64,000 bases of DNA. Source: Jannaschia maritima. Its GTDB lineage: Bacteria; Pseudomonadota; Alphaproteobacteria; Rhodobacterales; Rhodobacteraceae. Shown piece after piece: positions 8,794-15,522 of this stretch; the first letter of the stretch is position 1; every line of letters starts with the position of its first letter. Made by a program: the position numbers and the translations under genes. The DNA lies in assembly GCF_030973515.1 (NCBI RefSeq), contig NZ_JARGZA010000014.1:31048-95047 (forward strand), given 5' to 3'. The notes under the pieces are model-generated. The model was not told the origin of the DNA. It was given only the letters and a program-made list of their open reading frames with translations, and made no database searches.

Positions 8794-8958
8794 GACGTTT
8801 CGAATCCATTCCTCGCTTGGCCCCGGGCGGAGGCCCGGAGCATGCGGTCCGCGCCGCCGTCCCGGCGATCGCGACCCCAATCCCCGGAAGCGATCGTCGC
8901 CCTACCTCTCAGTTACCTTACCGAGAAAGCGCAGTCCGAAGGAAGGCTGTCCGTGCGG

Positions 8959-9630
8959 TCACGCCTCGAGCGCGTAGCCCACCCCGCGGATCGTGACGAG
9001 CCGGGTGCGTACGCACGCGCGCCGGAGCTCGGCGCGCAGTCGATGGATGGCCACGTCGATCGCGTTGGCGCTCACCTCATCGCCGAAGCCGTAGAGCCCC
9101 TCCTCCAACCGACGCCGGACGACGACGCGCCCGTTCGCGCGCATCAGGCACTCGAGCATCCCGAGCTCGCGGCGAGCGAGGCGTAGGTCCCTGCCGTTGA
9201 CGCTGGCGGTCCGATAGACGGCGTCGAACGCAAGATCGCCGAACCACGTCACGTCCTGCTCGCGCGTGGGCGGGCGCCGCAGGATCGCCCTGACGCGCGC
9301 GAGCAGTTCGCGCTCGTGAACGCAAGGGCCGACCACGTCGTCGGCCCCGCCGTCGAGCGCGGAAACCCGTCTCTCGCGCGCGTCCTCGGGCACGTCGAGC
9401 AGGACGATGGGCTTGTCTGGACGCCGATGCCGCGCATCTTTGATGTAGGAAACCGAATCCCGGCAGGGCAGCTTGTCTCGGACGAAGATGAGATCGTAAT
9501 CGACCGTTGCCATCGCGGCGTCCGCCTCCGCGCCATCGGCGACGTCGATGGCGAAGCCGTCGTTCTGCAAGGTCGTCCCGAAGCGTTCGGACGCCCTGAA
9601 CGGACGTCCCTCCACGAATAGAAGTCTCAT
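8959..9630 (-). CDS. OmpR-type response-regulator-like protein with degenerate receiver
   Basis: The 223-residue protein has a receiver-like domain (1-118) and an OmpR/PhoB winged-helix domain (about 128-223, with LRLARRELGMLECLMRANG and NAIDVAIHRLRAELRR). The usual phosphate-accepting Asp is Arg51 (DLIFVRDKLP), the acidic pocket is reduced to Glu7, and the switch Lys-Pro pair is Pro102-Cys103. Phosphorylation is therefore unlikely. The DNA-binding half resembles the CtcA/FtcR type that controls flagellar genes in other alphaproteobacteria. Divergent from the rightward T3SS operon, it is a likely activator of it. Confidence 0.88.
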   Translation of the reverse strand: MRLLFVEGRPFRASERFGTTLQNDGFAIDVADGAEADAAMATVDYDLIFVRDKLPCRDSVSYIKDARHRRPDKPIVLLDVPEDARERRVSALDGGADDVVGPCVHERELLARVRAILRRPPTREQDVTWFGDLAFDAVYRTASVNGRDLRLARRELGMLECLMRANGRVVVRRRLEEGLYGFGDEVSANAIDVAIHRLRAELRRACVRTRLVTIRGVGYALEA

Positions 9631-9873
9631 CTGTCTTTCCCCCAGTTCTTCCGCCGGCAGTTAGGCGGCCGCACGATGGGTCGAGCCCTCGCGCTATTCC
9701 ATGCTATCGGCCGGGGAGAGAACCAGCGTCGAGCAAGCGGAAAGGTTCCCGCTCGAACGAATTCAATCAAGCCTAGATTCGCTGATGGTCTCCGGCATCA
9801 GCGGATTTCCGCAAAGTAAGTTTCGCGAAAGGTTCGCCCTTCCTCGTCGTGACGAACGAGGCGGAGGTCGGAC
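9631..9873. promoter_or_regulatory. Divergent promoter region between regulator and rightward T3SS operon
   Basis: This 243-bp gap separates two divergent genes and must hold both promoters. It contains an inverted repeat CGCTGATG / CATCAGCG (9780-9787 and 9796-9803, 8-base spacer) and a 10-bp palindrome TTTCGCGAAA (9821-9830). A clear ribosome-binding site GGAGG lies at 9863-9867. Whether the repeats bind the OmpR- or LuxR-type regulators is unknown. No sigma-54 or strong sigma-70 boxes were recognised by eye. Confidence 0.6.
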
Positions 9874-10113
9874 ATGACGAACGACGAAGCCGGCGCCCCG
9901 GTCGGGCGCCGTCCGGGCGAGGCAGCGACGGTGCCCAAGGCGCAAGACCGCGATCCCGACTGGGACCGCGCGCTCCTCGAGGCGCCCGGTGAGGCCGTCC
10001 AGGCCAAGACCTTCCGACCCGGGCGCGGCTACGTGCTCGCCAAGCGGCCCGCCCGCGAACCAGCCCCGGCGCACGAGCGTCGCGCGGTCGCTGGCGAAGG
10101 GTCGCAGAAATGA
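9874..10113 (+). CDS. Small uncharacterised T3SS-operon protein
   Basis: A 79-residue charged, Pro/Arg-rich protein (MTNDEAGAPVGRR...) with no signal peptide or membrane segment. A good GGAGG site precedes the ATG, and its stop overlaps the next start in an ATGA, so it is probably translated and is the first gene of the operon. The function is unknown; the position before the secretin domain gene is where some loci encode pilotins or chaperones, but no such family is seen. Confidence 0.65.
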   Translation: MTNDEAGAPVGRRPGEAATVPKAQDRDPDWDRALLEAPGEAVQAKTFRPGRGYVLAKRPAREPAPAHERRAVAGEGSQK

Positions 10114-10763
10114 GCGGGGGGCATTGGCTGTCGGCGCTAGCGGCGGCGGCGGCACTTGCGACGGCGACGCGAGCCGCCGACTTGAGCGAGCGGATCGGGC
10201 GGGGTGCGGTCCCCTATGCGATCACGCAGGCCCCGTTGCGCGACGTTCTGCGCGACTTCGGGGGCAACTTCGATCTTCCGGTGACGACCGATCCGGGCGT
10301 CGAGGGGATGGTGCTGTCGCTGCGCGGCGCATTCACGCCGTCCGCGTTCCTGGACGCGCTCGCGACGCGGCACGGTCTGGTGTGGTACTTCGATGGAAGC
10401 TCCATCCATGTGTCGCCGGCCGCCTCCATGCGCTCGATCCTGGTCGATACGTCGGGGATGGACCTCGAGACGATGGTGGCCGGGCTCGAAGAGCTGGGGG
10501 TCTGGGACGCGCGCTATCCGGTCGTGCGCACCGAGATGACCGACATCGGCATGCTGACCGGCCCGCCCCGCTACGTGGACCTGGTCGAGAACGCGTTCTC
10601 GATGATGACGGCGGAGCCCGAGGAGCCGCCAACCTCCCGGACGGTACCGGGAATCGTGGTGATGCGCGGCCGGGCCGTCTCGGTCTGGCGCGGCGCCGCC
10701 GAGGTCACGCCAGATTCTGCGCCCGAGGCGGCCGCCGAAGAAACTTCGACTTCGACAGATTGA
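10110..10763 (+). CDS. sctC1: Isolated T3SS secretin N0-N1 domain protein (RhcC1-like)
   Basis: The 217-residue protein has a signal peptide (about 1-22) followed by the N-terminal domains of a T3SS secretin: PLRDVLRDFGGNFDLPVTT (N0) with GLVWYFDGSSIHVSPA, then a second small domain ending GMLTGPPRYVDLVENAF. It stops before the N3 and beta-barrel domains. Rhizobial T3SSs split their secretin into RhcC1 (N-terminal part) and RhcC2 (barrel), and this gene matches RhcC1. The barrel partner is not in this window. It would form the periplasmic part joining the inner rings. Confidence 0.85.
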   Translation: MSGGHWLSALAAAAALATATRAADLSERIGRGAVPYAITQAPLRDVLRDFGGNFDLPVTTDPGVEGMVLSLRGAFTPSAFLDALATRHGLVWYFDGSSIHVSPAASMRSILVDTSGMDLETMVAGLEELGVWDARYPVVRTEMTDIGMLTGPPRYVDLVENAFSMMTAEPEEPPTSRTVPGIVVMRGRAVSVWRGAAEVTPDSAPEAAAEETSTSTD

Positions 10764-10812
10764 CGAAAGACCCACGCCCGAACCTCCAAGTATAGCCTAC
10801 GGGAGCAAGACC

Positions 10813-11382
10813 ATGAGCGCCATCGCCGCCGGCATCGTCGCCGCAGTCCAGAGGGGACGACAGACCTTCGAGGATGCGAAGAAAGACGGCAACATCTCGG
10901 GTGGCGAGATCTTCGACATCGTCGCCAACTCCGTCGCCGCCGGCTTCGCCGCATACGGGAATGTGAAGGCTGGGCGCCCGCCCGACCTGCCGACTCCATC
11001 GGCGACCGAGGGCTTCTCGCGGGACGGCGACTACGGGTTCGGCGCTGCGACTTACGCGCCCACCGAGTACACGGAGGCCGACAGCTACGAGGTCGCGCGC
11101 GACGTGGCGCTGCCGACCTACGGGCAGGAGGCGACGGGCTACGACCGGCCCGAGACATCCTCGCCGCCGCCCCCCGCGCCGGATCGCGTCGCGGTCCAGC
11201 GCGACGAGGGCGGCGTCATCGCCGACATTCCCCGCGGCCGGCCGCCCGCGACCTTCGGCCTGCCAGGCCAGGTCCTGCGCGCCTACGACCCCACGCGCGA
11301 GGACGACGAGGACGGCGGCCGTGCGATCCCGACGTGGCGCGTCCCCGACGCGACCACCGGCATCGAGGGGGTCGAGCGATGA
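10813..11382 (+). CDS. Uncharacterised T3SS-operon protein with EF-hand-like loop
   Basis: A 189-residue protein with a GGGAG site at 10801-10805. The first 55 residues are helical and contain DAKKDGNISGGE (21-32), which fits the 12-residue EF-hand loop pattern except for Lys at position 3. The rest is Pro/Tyr/Asp-rich and probably disordered. No signal peptide is seen. Layout and operon position suggest a secreted T3SS substrate or tip/translocator-associated protein, but no family is recognised. It overlaps the next gene by four bases. Confidence 0.65.
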   Translation: MSAIAAGIVAAVQRGRQTFEDAKKDGNISGGEIFDIVANSVAAGFAAYGNVKAGRPPDLPTPSATEGFSRDGDYGFGAATYAPTEYTEADSYEVARDVALPTYGQEATGYDRPETSSPPPPAPDRVAVQRDEGGVIADIPRGRPPATFGLPGQVLRAYDPTREDDEDGGRAIPTWRVPDATTGIEGVER

Positions 11383-11561
11383 ATCTGGAGCCCGCGCAGG
11401 CCCCGACCGACCCGTCCGCCGCCGCGGACGCATCCGATGACACCGATCCCAAGACCGCCGAGGAACTGATGGAGGAGGCGTTCAACTCGCTTCTCACCAA
11501 CGCGATGTTCACGGTCCTGCGGGGCGCCGTCTCGACCTTCGAGGAGGGGCTCGAGGACTAA
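11379..11561 (+). CDS. Small uncharacterised T3SS-operon protein
   Basis: A 60-residue acidic protein with a disordered first half and a C-terminal amphipathic helix (ELMEEAFNSLLTNAMFTVLR). Its start overlaps the previous stop (ATGA). Size and helix resemble small needle, rod or chaperone-like T3SS components, but the match is too weak to name it. It could alternatively be a second needle-like subunit. Confidence 0.6.
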   Translation: MNLEPAQAPTDPSAAADASDDTDPKTAEELMEEAFNSLLTNAMFTVLRGAVSTFEEGLED

Positions 11562-11622
11562 GCCCCGGGGTCTGGAACGACTACAGAAATCCGTCCGTCG
11601 CAACATACAAGGAGACCCGGAG

Positions 11623-13482
11623 ATGACGATACAATCCGTCGGCGAAGCCGATCCGACCCTGACGATCGAGTTCAGGAACGACGCGAAAGACCAATTCGAG
11701 GTCGATATCAGCAAGGCGAGCGTGCTCAACGGGTTGTTCGAGACCATCGATGCCGCCGTCGACCGCCAGCAGGCCGAGGGCGACACGCTCTTCGAGAAGG
11801 GCGACCCGGCCTACATCGCGCTCAACAACCTGCGCGCAGAGGTCCGCGACCTGATCAGGGGGGAGCAACGCGAGAACGACTTCTTCGACGAGGACGGCGA
11901 AAAATATCTCTACGCCCTGAATAACGAGCTACTCCAGCTCAAGAACAACGGAATTAGCGGGGACGGCTCGCTGCAGCGCCTCGAGAACGTGGCCGAGAGC
12001 TTCATGGCGGCCTACGGGCGCGCGACGGCTCCCGTGGAGGTCGTGCCGGAGGCGGTACCCACCCCCGCCGATCCTGCGCCGATCGACCCCATGCCGACGC
12101 TCCCCGAGGAGCCTGAGGCGGATTTCCCGGAGACGGGCTCGCTGGCCGATCAAGCCGGCTACTTCCTGGACCGCTCCCTCGGCAGCCAGTCGGTCGAGGC
12201 CAAGAGCGAGTTCCTCAGCGCCGGGATCGACCTTCTGATCGCGGAGTTGGAAGGTCGGTCGGGGGGCGACGCGGTCGAGGTCCCCGACGTCGCGCCCGTC
12301 ACCCCGTCGCCCGACGGCTTCCGAGGCGCGGAGGAACGTCTCGACGACGCCCTTGAAGCGTTCACGGCCGTGACCGACGACGCGCTTGCCAAGATCGAGG
12401 ACGTCCTTGAGGGAGACGCGGCCCGCAACTTCCCGATCCCTGGCCTCACGGATCTGGTGCGCGAGATGCGCGCGTCCTACGACGACGACGCCCTTTTCCT
12501 CTTCATCGAGGAGATGAGCCCGTCCGATCTCATCGAGGAGGTCCAGTCCCACGCGCAGAACGCCCTGGAGAAGTCGGCAGGCGACCTTACCCCGCAGGCC
12601 GCGGCCGATCTCATCGAGGCGGCCATCGTCAAGATCGAGGAGGGCCTCCCGGAGCTTCTCGACCGCATCGAAGGGCCGACGGACGGCGACATCAGCGTCA
12701 GGAGAGACATCGATGCCCTCGACGGCGCCTTGACGTTCTTCGAGCAGGCGATCGAAGGCACGCTGGCCGAGATCTCGGAATATGCCGGCCGCGGGACACC
12801 CGAGATGTTCGTCCTGCCGAAGGTGTTCGACCTCGTCGAGGACCTGCGCGCGGCGGCAGGCGTCGAGGGCGAGCCGCCCTCGCAGATGACGATGCGCGAG
12901 ATCGTGGACGAGGTGAAGGACATCCTCGGTCGCGAAATGGGCGACGAGGCGGGCGGCCTGACGATCGAGCGGGCGGCCGAGCTGATCGGCGCCGCGGCCG
13001 CCGAGATCGACGGCCTCCTGCGCCCCGAGTTCCGGGTCGGGGAGGGGCCGGAGACGCCTCCGGAGGTGTCGCCGGACCCCGTCCCCGACCTGTGGGACTT
13101 CGACGCGGGCGCGCTGATTCCGCTGCTGCGAGCGATGGACGAGGCGAATCGGCTCGTGTTCGACCTATCGGAGGACGGGCGGATCGAGATCGGCGAGATC
13201 GACCCGCTTGCCAAGCTCACCGCGGCCACGGGGGCTATCTCGGAGGCCCTGCTCGACAACCTGGAGGATGGCGGGGAAGTCAGCGCCGGAGAGCTTCAGA
13301 AGATCCTCGTGCAGATCAACGGCGCGCAGCAGGCGTTGGCCGACACGGCCGCCGCGATGCGCGGCGACGGGACGTCCGTTCAAGTCGACGCGGACCCGTC
13401 CAAGATCGCCGCGATCATGGACCGCATCAATCACGCCGTGCAGGAGATCGAACTCCAGCTCGGCGACCCCGGCGACGAATGA
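11623..13482 (+). CDS. Large acidic repeat-bearing protein, putative secreted T3SS substrate
   Basis: A 619-residue, very acidic, mostly helical protein with no signal peptide or membrane segment. A GGAG site at 11611-11614 precedes the ATG. At least three related helical units occur: LTPQAAADLIEAAIVKIEEG (about 324), LTIERAAELIGAAAAEIDG (about 446) and VSAGELQKILVQINGAQQAL (about 555). Residues 514-525 (DLSEDGRIEIGE) fit the EF-hand calcium loop exactly. A Pro-rich linker occurs at about 135-165. It lies directly before the needle gene, where tip or translocator genes often sit, but shows no translocator helices. Function unknown. Confidence 0.75.
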   Translation: MTIQSVGEADPTLTIEFRNDAKDQFEVDISKASVLNGLFETIDAAVDRQQAEGDTLFEKGDPAYIALNNLRAEVRDLIRGEQRENDFFDEDGEKYLYALNNELLQLKNNGISGDGSLQRLENVAESFMAAYGRATAPVEVVPEAVPTPADPAPIDPMPTLPEEPEADFPETGSLADQAGYFLDRSLGSQSVEAKSEFLSAGIDLLIAELEGRSGGDAVEVPDVAPVTPSPDGFRGAEERLDDALEAFTAVTDDALAKIEDVLEGDAARNFPIPGLTDLVREMRASYDDDALFLFIEEMSPSDLIEEVQSHAQNALEKSAGDLTPQAAADLIEAAIVKIEEGLPELLDRIEGPTDGDISVRRDIDALDGALTFFEQAIEGTLAEISEYAGRGTPEMFVLPKVFDLVEDLRAAAGVEGEPPSQMTMREIVDEVKDILGREMGDEAGGLTIERAAELIGAAAAEIDGLLRPEFRVGEGPETPPEVSPDPVPDLWDFDAGALIPLLRAMDEANRLVFDLSEDGRIEIGEIDPLAKLTAATGAISEALLDNLEDGGEVSAGELQKILVQINGAQQALADTAAAMRGDGTSVQVDADPSKIAAIMDRINHAVQEIELQLGDPGDE

Positions 13483-13530
13483 TCGCCACAACCCAGTGGG
13501 CGCGTCCCACGAATCCAAGGAGAGAAGACG

Positions 13531-13740
13531 ATGAGCGATGGCGTCAAAGCGACCGAAGAGACCGGGACCAGCGGCATGCCAACCGAAGAGGACGGGAGCG
13601 TCGATCCCAAGAAGTTCCAGGATCAGCTCGATCAGTTCGAGTTGACCTACGCGCAGATCACCGATCAGGCGCAGCAGTTCCAGGTGCTCGCTGCCGAGCT
13701 CAAGAACATCAAGAAGGTCGCCGACGCGACGATCTCGTGA
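13531..13740 (+). CDS. sctF: Probable SctF needle protein
   Basis: The 69-residue protein has a strong AAGGAG site (13517-13522). The last 45 residues form helices, and its end LKNIKKVADATI resembles the conserved needle C-terminus (for example VKVFKDIDAAII in PrgI). The position just before sctD and the hairpin after its stop fit a highly expressed needle subunit. It is shorter than typical needles (about 80 residues) and other small proteins in the operon compete for the role, so the call is moderate. Confidence 0.6.
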   Translation: MSDGVKATEETGTSGMPTEEDGSVDPKKFQDQLDQFELTYAQITDQAQQFQVLAAELKNIKKVADATIS

Positions 13741-13746
13741 CGGCAC

Positions 13747-13778
13747 GCGGCGGCCCCCTCCTCCCTGGGGGCCGCCGC
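13747..13778 (+). terminator. Strong hairpin after the needle gene (12-bp perfect stem)
   Basis: GCGGCGGCCCCC (13747-13758) pairs perfectly with 13767-13778 around an 8-base loop, six bases after the needle stop. There is no T-tract and the next T3SS gene follows 26 bases later, so it is more likely a partial terminator or a 3' stabiliser than an absolute end. It would raise needle expression over the ring genes downstream. Confidence 0.7.
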
Positions 13779-13804
13779 ACCACCCGACATTCCGGAAGCC
13801 CGCC

Positions 13805-14761
13805 ATGCCCGCCAATCTCCGCATCCTCGACGGCCTCCATGCCGGTGCCCGCGCCGACCTGCCGCCCGGCTCGCATATGGTGGGCAGCGCGGACGGGGAC
13901 GACGTCGTCCTGCTGGACGACGGCATCCTACCCGGCCATCTGCGCGTCGTCGTTGCCGGGGACGGGATGCGGATCGAGGCCGCGGGCGAGGCCTGCACCT
14001 TCGAGGCCGGGCCCCAGCTACCCGAGGGCAACGTGGCTTCGACGACCACCCCCTGCGTGCTCGAAGCGGGCGGCATCCGCATCGCGTTCGACCCCGGCAT
14101 GCCCGATCCCCGCAGAACCGGGCCCGCGCTGTGGCTCGCCGCCAGCCTCGCCGCAGCGACCGCGATCTGGACCATCTTTCCCACGGAGCCAGAAGCCGGG
14201 TGCCGGATGCTCGGCTCCTGCGCCGGGAACCCGATCGAGACCGCGCCCCGCCGGGAGGCGCGAAGTCTCGACGCGCCGAAGCGGGCCCCGATCGACCCGA
14301 TCCCCATCCTCTTCGACGCCGCCATCGCGCCCGCGCGGCCCGCCCCGCAGGGCCCGGCCCACGCAGAGGCCGAGCTCGCCTCCGGGTTGGCCCAGGCGAT
14401 CGCCCGGCACGATCTGAACGCGCTCGACTATACGCTCGCCCCGGGGCTGGTGCGCTTCTCCGGCGAGCTCGGACTCGAGGCGATGGGACGCTTCCGCGCG
14501 CTGCAGCGCCGGCTCGACGAGGATCATCCCGGCCTGGTCCTCGACTCCTCGGACGTCGTGGCCGTCGCCGAGCGCGCGAAGACCCCACCCCTGCCCCGCA
14601 TCAGCGCGCTGTGGCATATCAAGGACCCTTACGCGCTGATCGAGGGCCAGCGTTTCACGATCGGCGAGACGCTCGCGGATGGCTGGGTCGTCGAGGCGAT
14701 CGGCGCTTACGACTTGACGCTGCGCTTCGACGATCACCGCGTCACCGTCCGGATGGACTGA
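13805..14761 (+). CDS. sctD: SctD inner-membrane ring protein
   Basis: The 318-residue protein has an N-terminal FHA-like cytoplasmic domain (1-100; LRILDGLHAGARADLPPGSH and LVLEAGG-type strands), one membrane helix at about 106-125, and a periplasmic region with ring-building-type domains ending VEAIGAYDLTLRFDDHRVTV. This is the layout of SctD (YscD/PrgH). It surrounds the SctJ ring and contacts SctK inside. Periplasmic part is shorter than in YscD (about 420 residues in total), suggesting fewer ring domains. Confidence 0.9.
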   Translation: MPANLRILDGLHAGARADLPPGSHMVGSADGDDVVLLDDGILPGHLRVVVAGDGMRIEAAGEACTFEAGPQLPEGNVASTTTPCVLEAGGIRIAFDPGMPDPRRTGPALWLAASLAAATAIWTIFPTEPEAGCRMLGSCAGNPIETAPRREARSLDAPKRAPIDPIPILFDAAIAPARPAPQGPAHAEAELASGLAQAIARHDLNALDYTLAPGLVRFSGELGLEAMGRFRALQRRLDEDHPGLVLDSSDVVAVAERAKTPPLPRISALWHIKDPYALIEGQRFTIGETLADGWVVEAIGAYDLTLRFDDHRVTVRMD

Positions 14762-14773
14762 GGGAGCGCCTGT

Positions 14774-15124
14774 ATGGTCAAGATCACCGCCCGAAAGCCG
14801 CCCATCGACCGGGTCGAGCGCGCCGACGAGGTGGCGCTCGCTCGGGTGGAGGCGCACAAGCCCGTCAGCCATCCCGAGAAGCCCGCGGCGATCACGGTGA
14901 CGGCGGCCGATCCGCTCGAGGCGGCCTTGTGGTCCGAGATCGGGCGCCACCGCTATGGGCCAGGTACGTTCCGCCAGGAGCTCGAGGCGATCACCGCGCT
15001 CTACCGAGCGGCGCGTGCGGTGACCTGCGAGCGCGAGCTGCGGCGCGCGCACTGGGTCCTGAAGGGCGAGCTGCAGAAGTTCGAGGCGCTGGACGCCTTC
15101 CTGTCCGGCGTCGTGAAGGGATGA
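14774..15124 (+). CDS. sctX: SctX-like export protein
   Basis: The 116-residue protein matches YscX in length (122) and in the C-terminal helix: FRQELEAITALYRAARA here against YRRELDTLQSLLTTSQS in YscX, followed by an ELRRAHWVLKGELQ helix. SctX is an early exported protein that binds SctY and the SctV cytoplasmic ring. It is directly followed by sctY and sctV, the same X-Y-V order as in Yersinia. The N-terminus is disordered, as expected for a substrate. Confidence 0.75.
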   Translation: MVKITARKPPIDRVERADEVALARVEAHKPVSHPEKPAAITVTAADPLEAALWSEIGRHRYGPGTFRQELEAITALYRAARAVTCERELRRAHWVLKGELQKFEALDAFLSGVVKG

Positions 15125-15522
15125 GCATGGGCCGCCCGCGACGCTCCGGCCCCGCGCTCTCGCCACGTCAGTGCGAGATCCTCGTGCTGCTGGCCGACGT
15201 GTACCACCGGCTGGGCTGCCAGCGCCGCGCGATCGTGCTGGCCGAGCTCGTCCAGCGTCACGCCCCGTCCGACCCCCTGCCCGCTCGAATCCTCGTGCGC
15301 GCGCACCTTTCGGAGGGGGACGCCGAAGCGGCCCTCGCGCAGCTCGACGTCCTGCTCGAGCATGAATACGAGACGGCCGAGTTGGCCTTTGCGCTGCGCG
15401 CGCGCTGCCGGGCCTTCGCCCAACTCGGACGGCGCGATAACGCCCGCATGGCCTGGGCGGAGTACCAGGGCCTCGTCGACGCCGCGGGCGTGGGCGAGAC
15501 GCCCCTGTCGGCTGTCGCATGA
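15121..15522 (+). CDS. sctY: SctY-like chaperone (TPR-type)
   Basis: The 133-residue protein is made of TPR-like helix pairs: CEILVLLADVYHRLGCQRRA, ILVRAHLSEGDAEAALAQLD and RCRAFAQLGRRDNARMAW. YscY has the same length and fold and acts as chaperone for YscX and contacts SctV. Overlaps with sctX and sctV are four bases each (ATGA), giving a tightly coupled X-Y-V block. The alternative is a needle chaperone of the SctG type, which is also a TPR protein; gene order favours SctY. Confidence 0.75.
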   Translation: MSMGRPRRSGPALSPRQCEILVLLADVYHRLGCQRRAIVLAELVQRHAPSDPLPARILVRAHLSEGDAEAALAQLDVLLEHEYETAELAFALRARCRAFAQLGRRDNARMAWAEYQGLVDAAGVGETPLSAVA

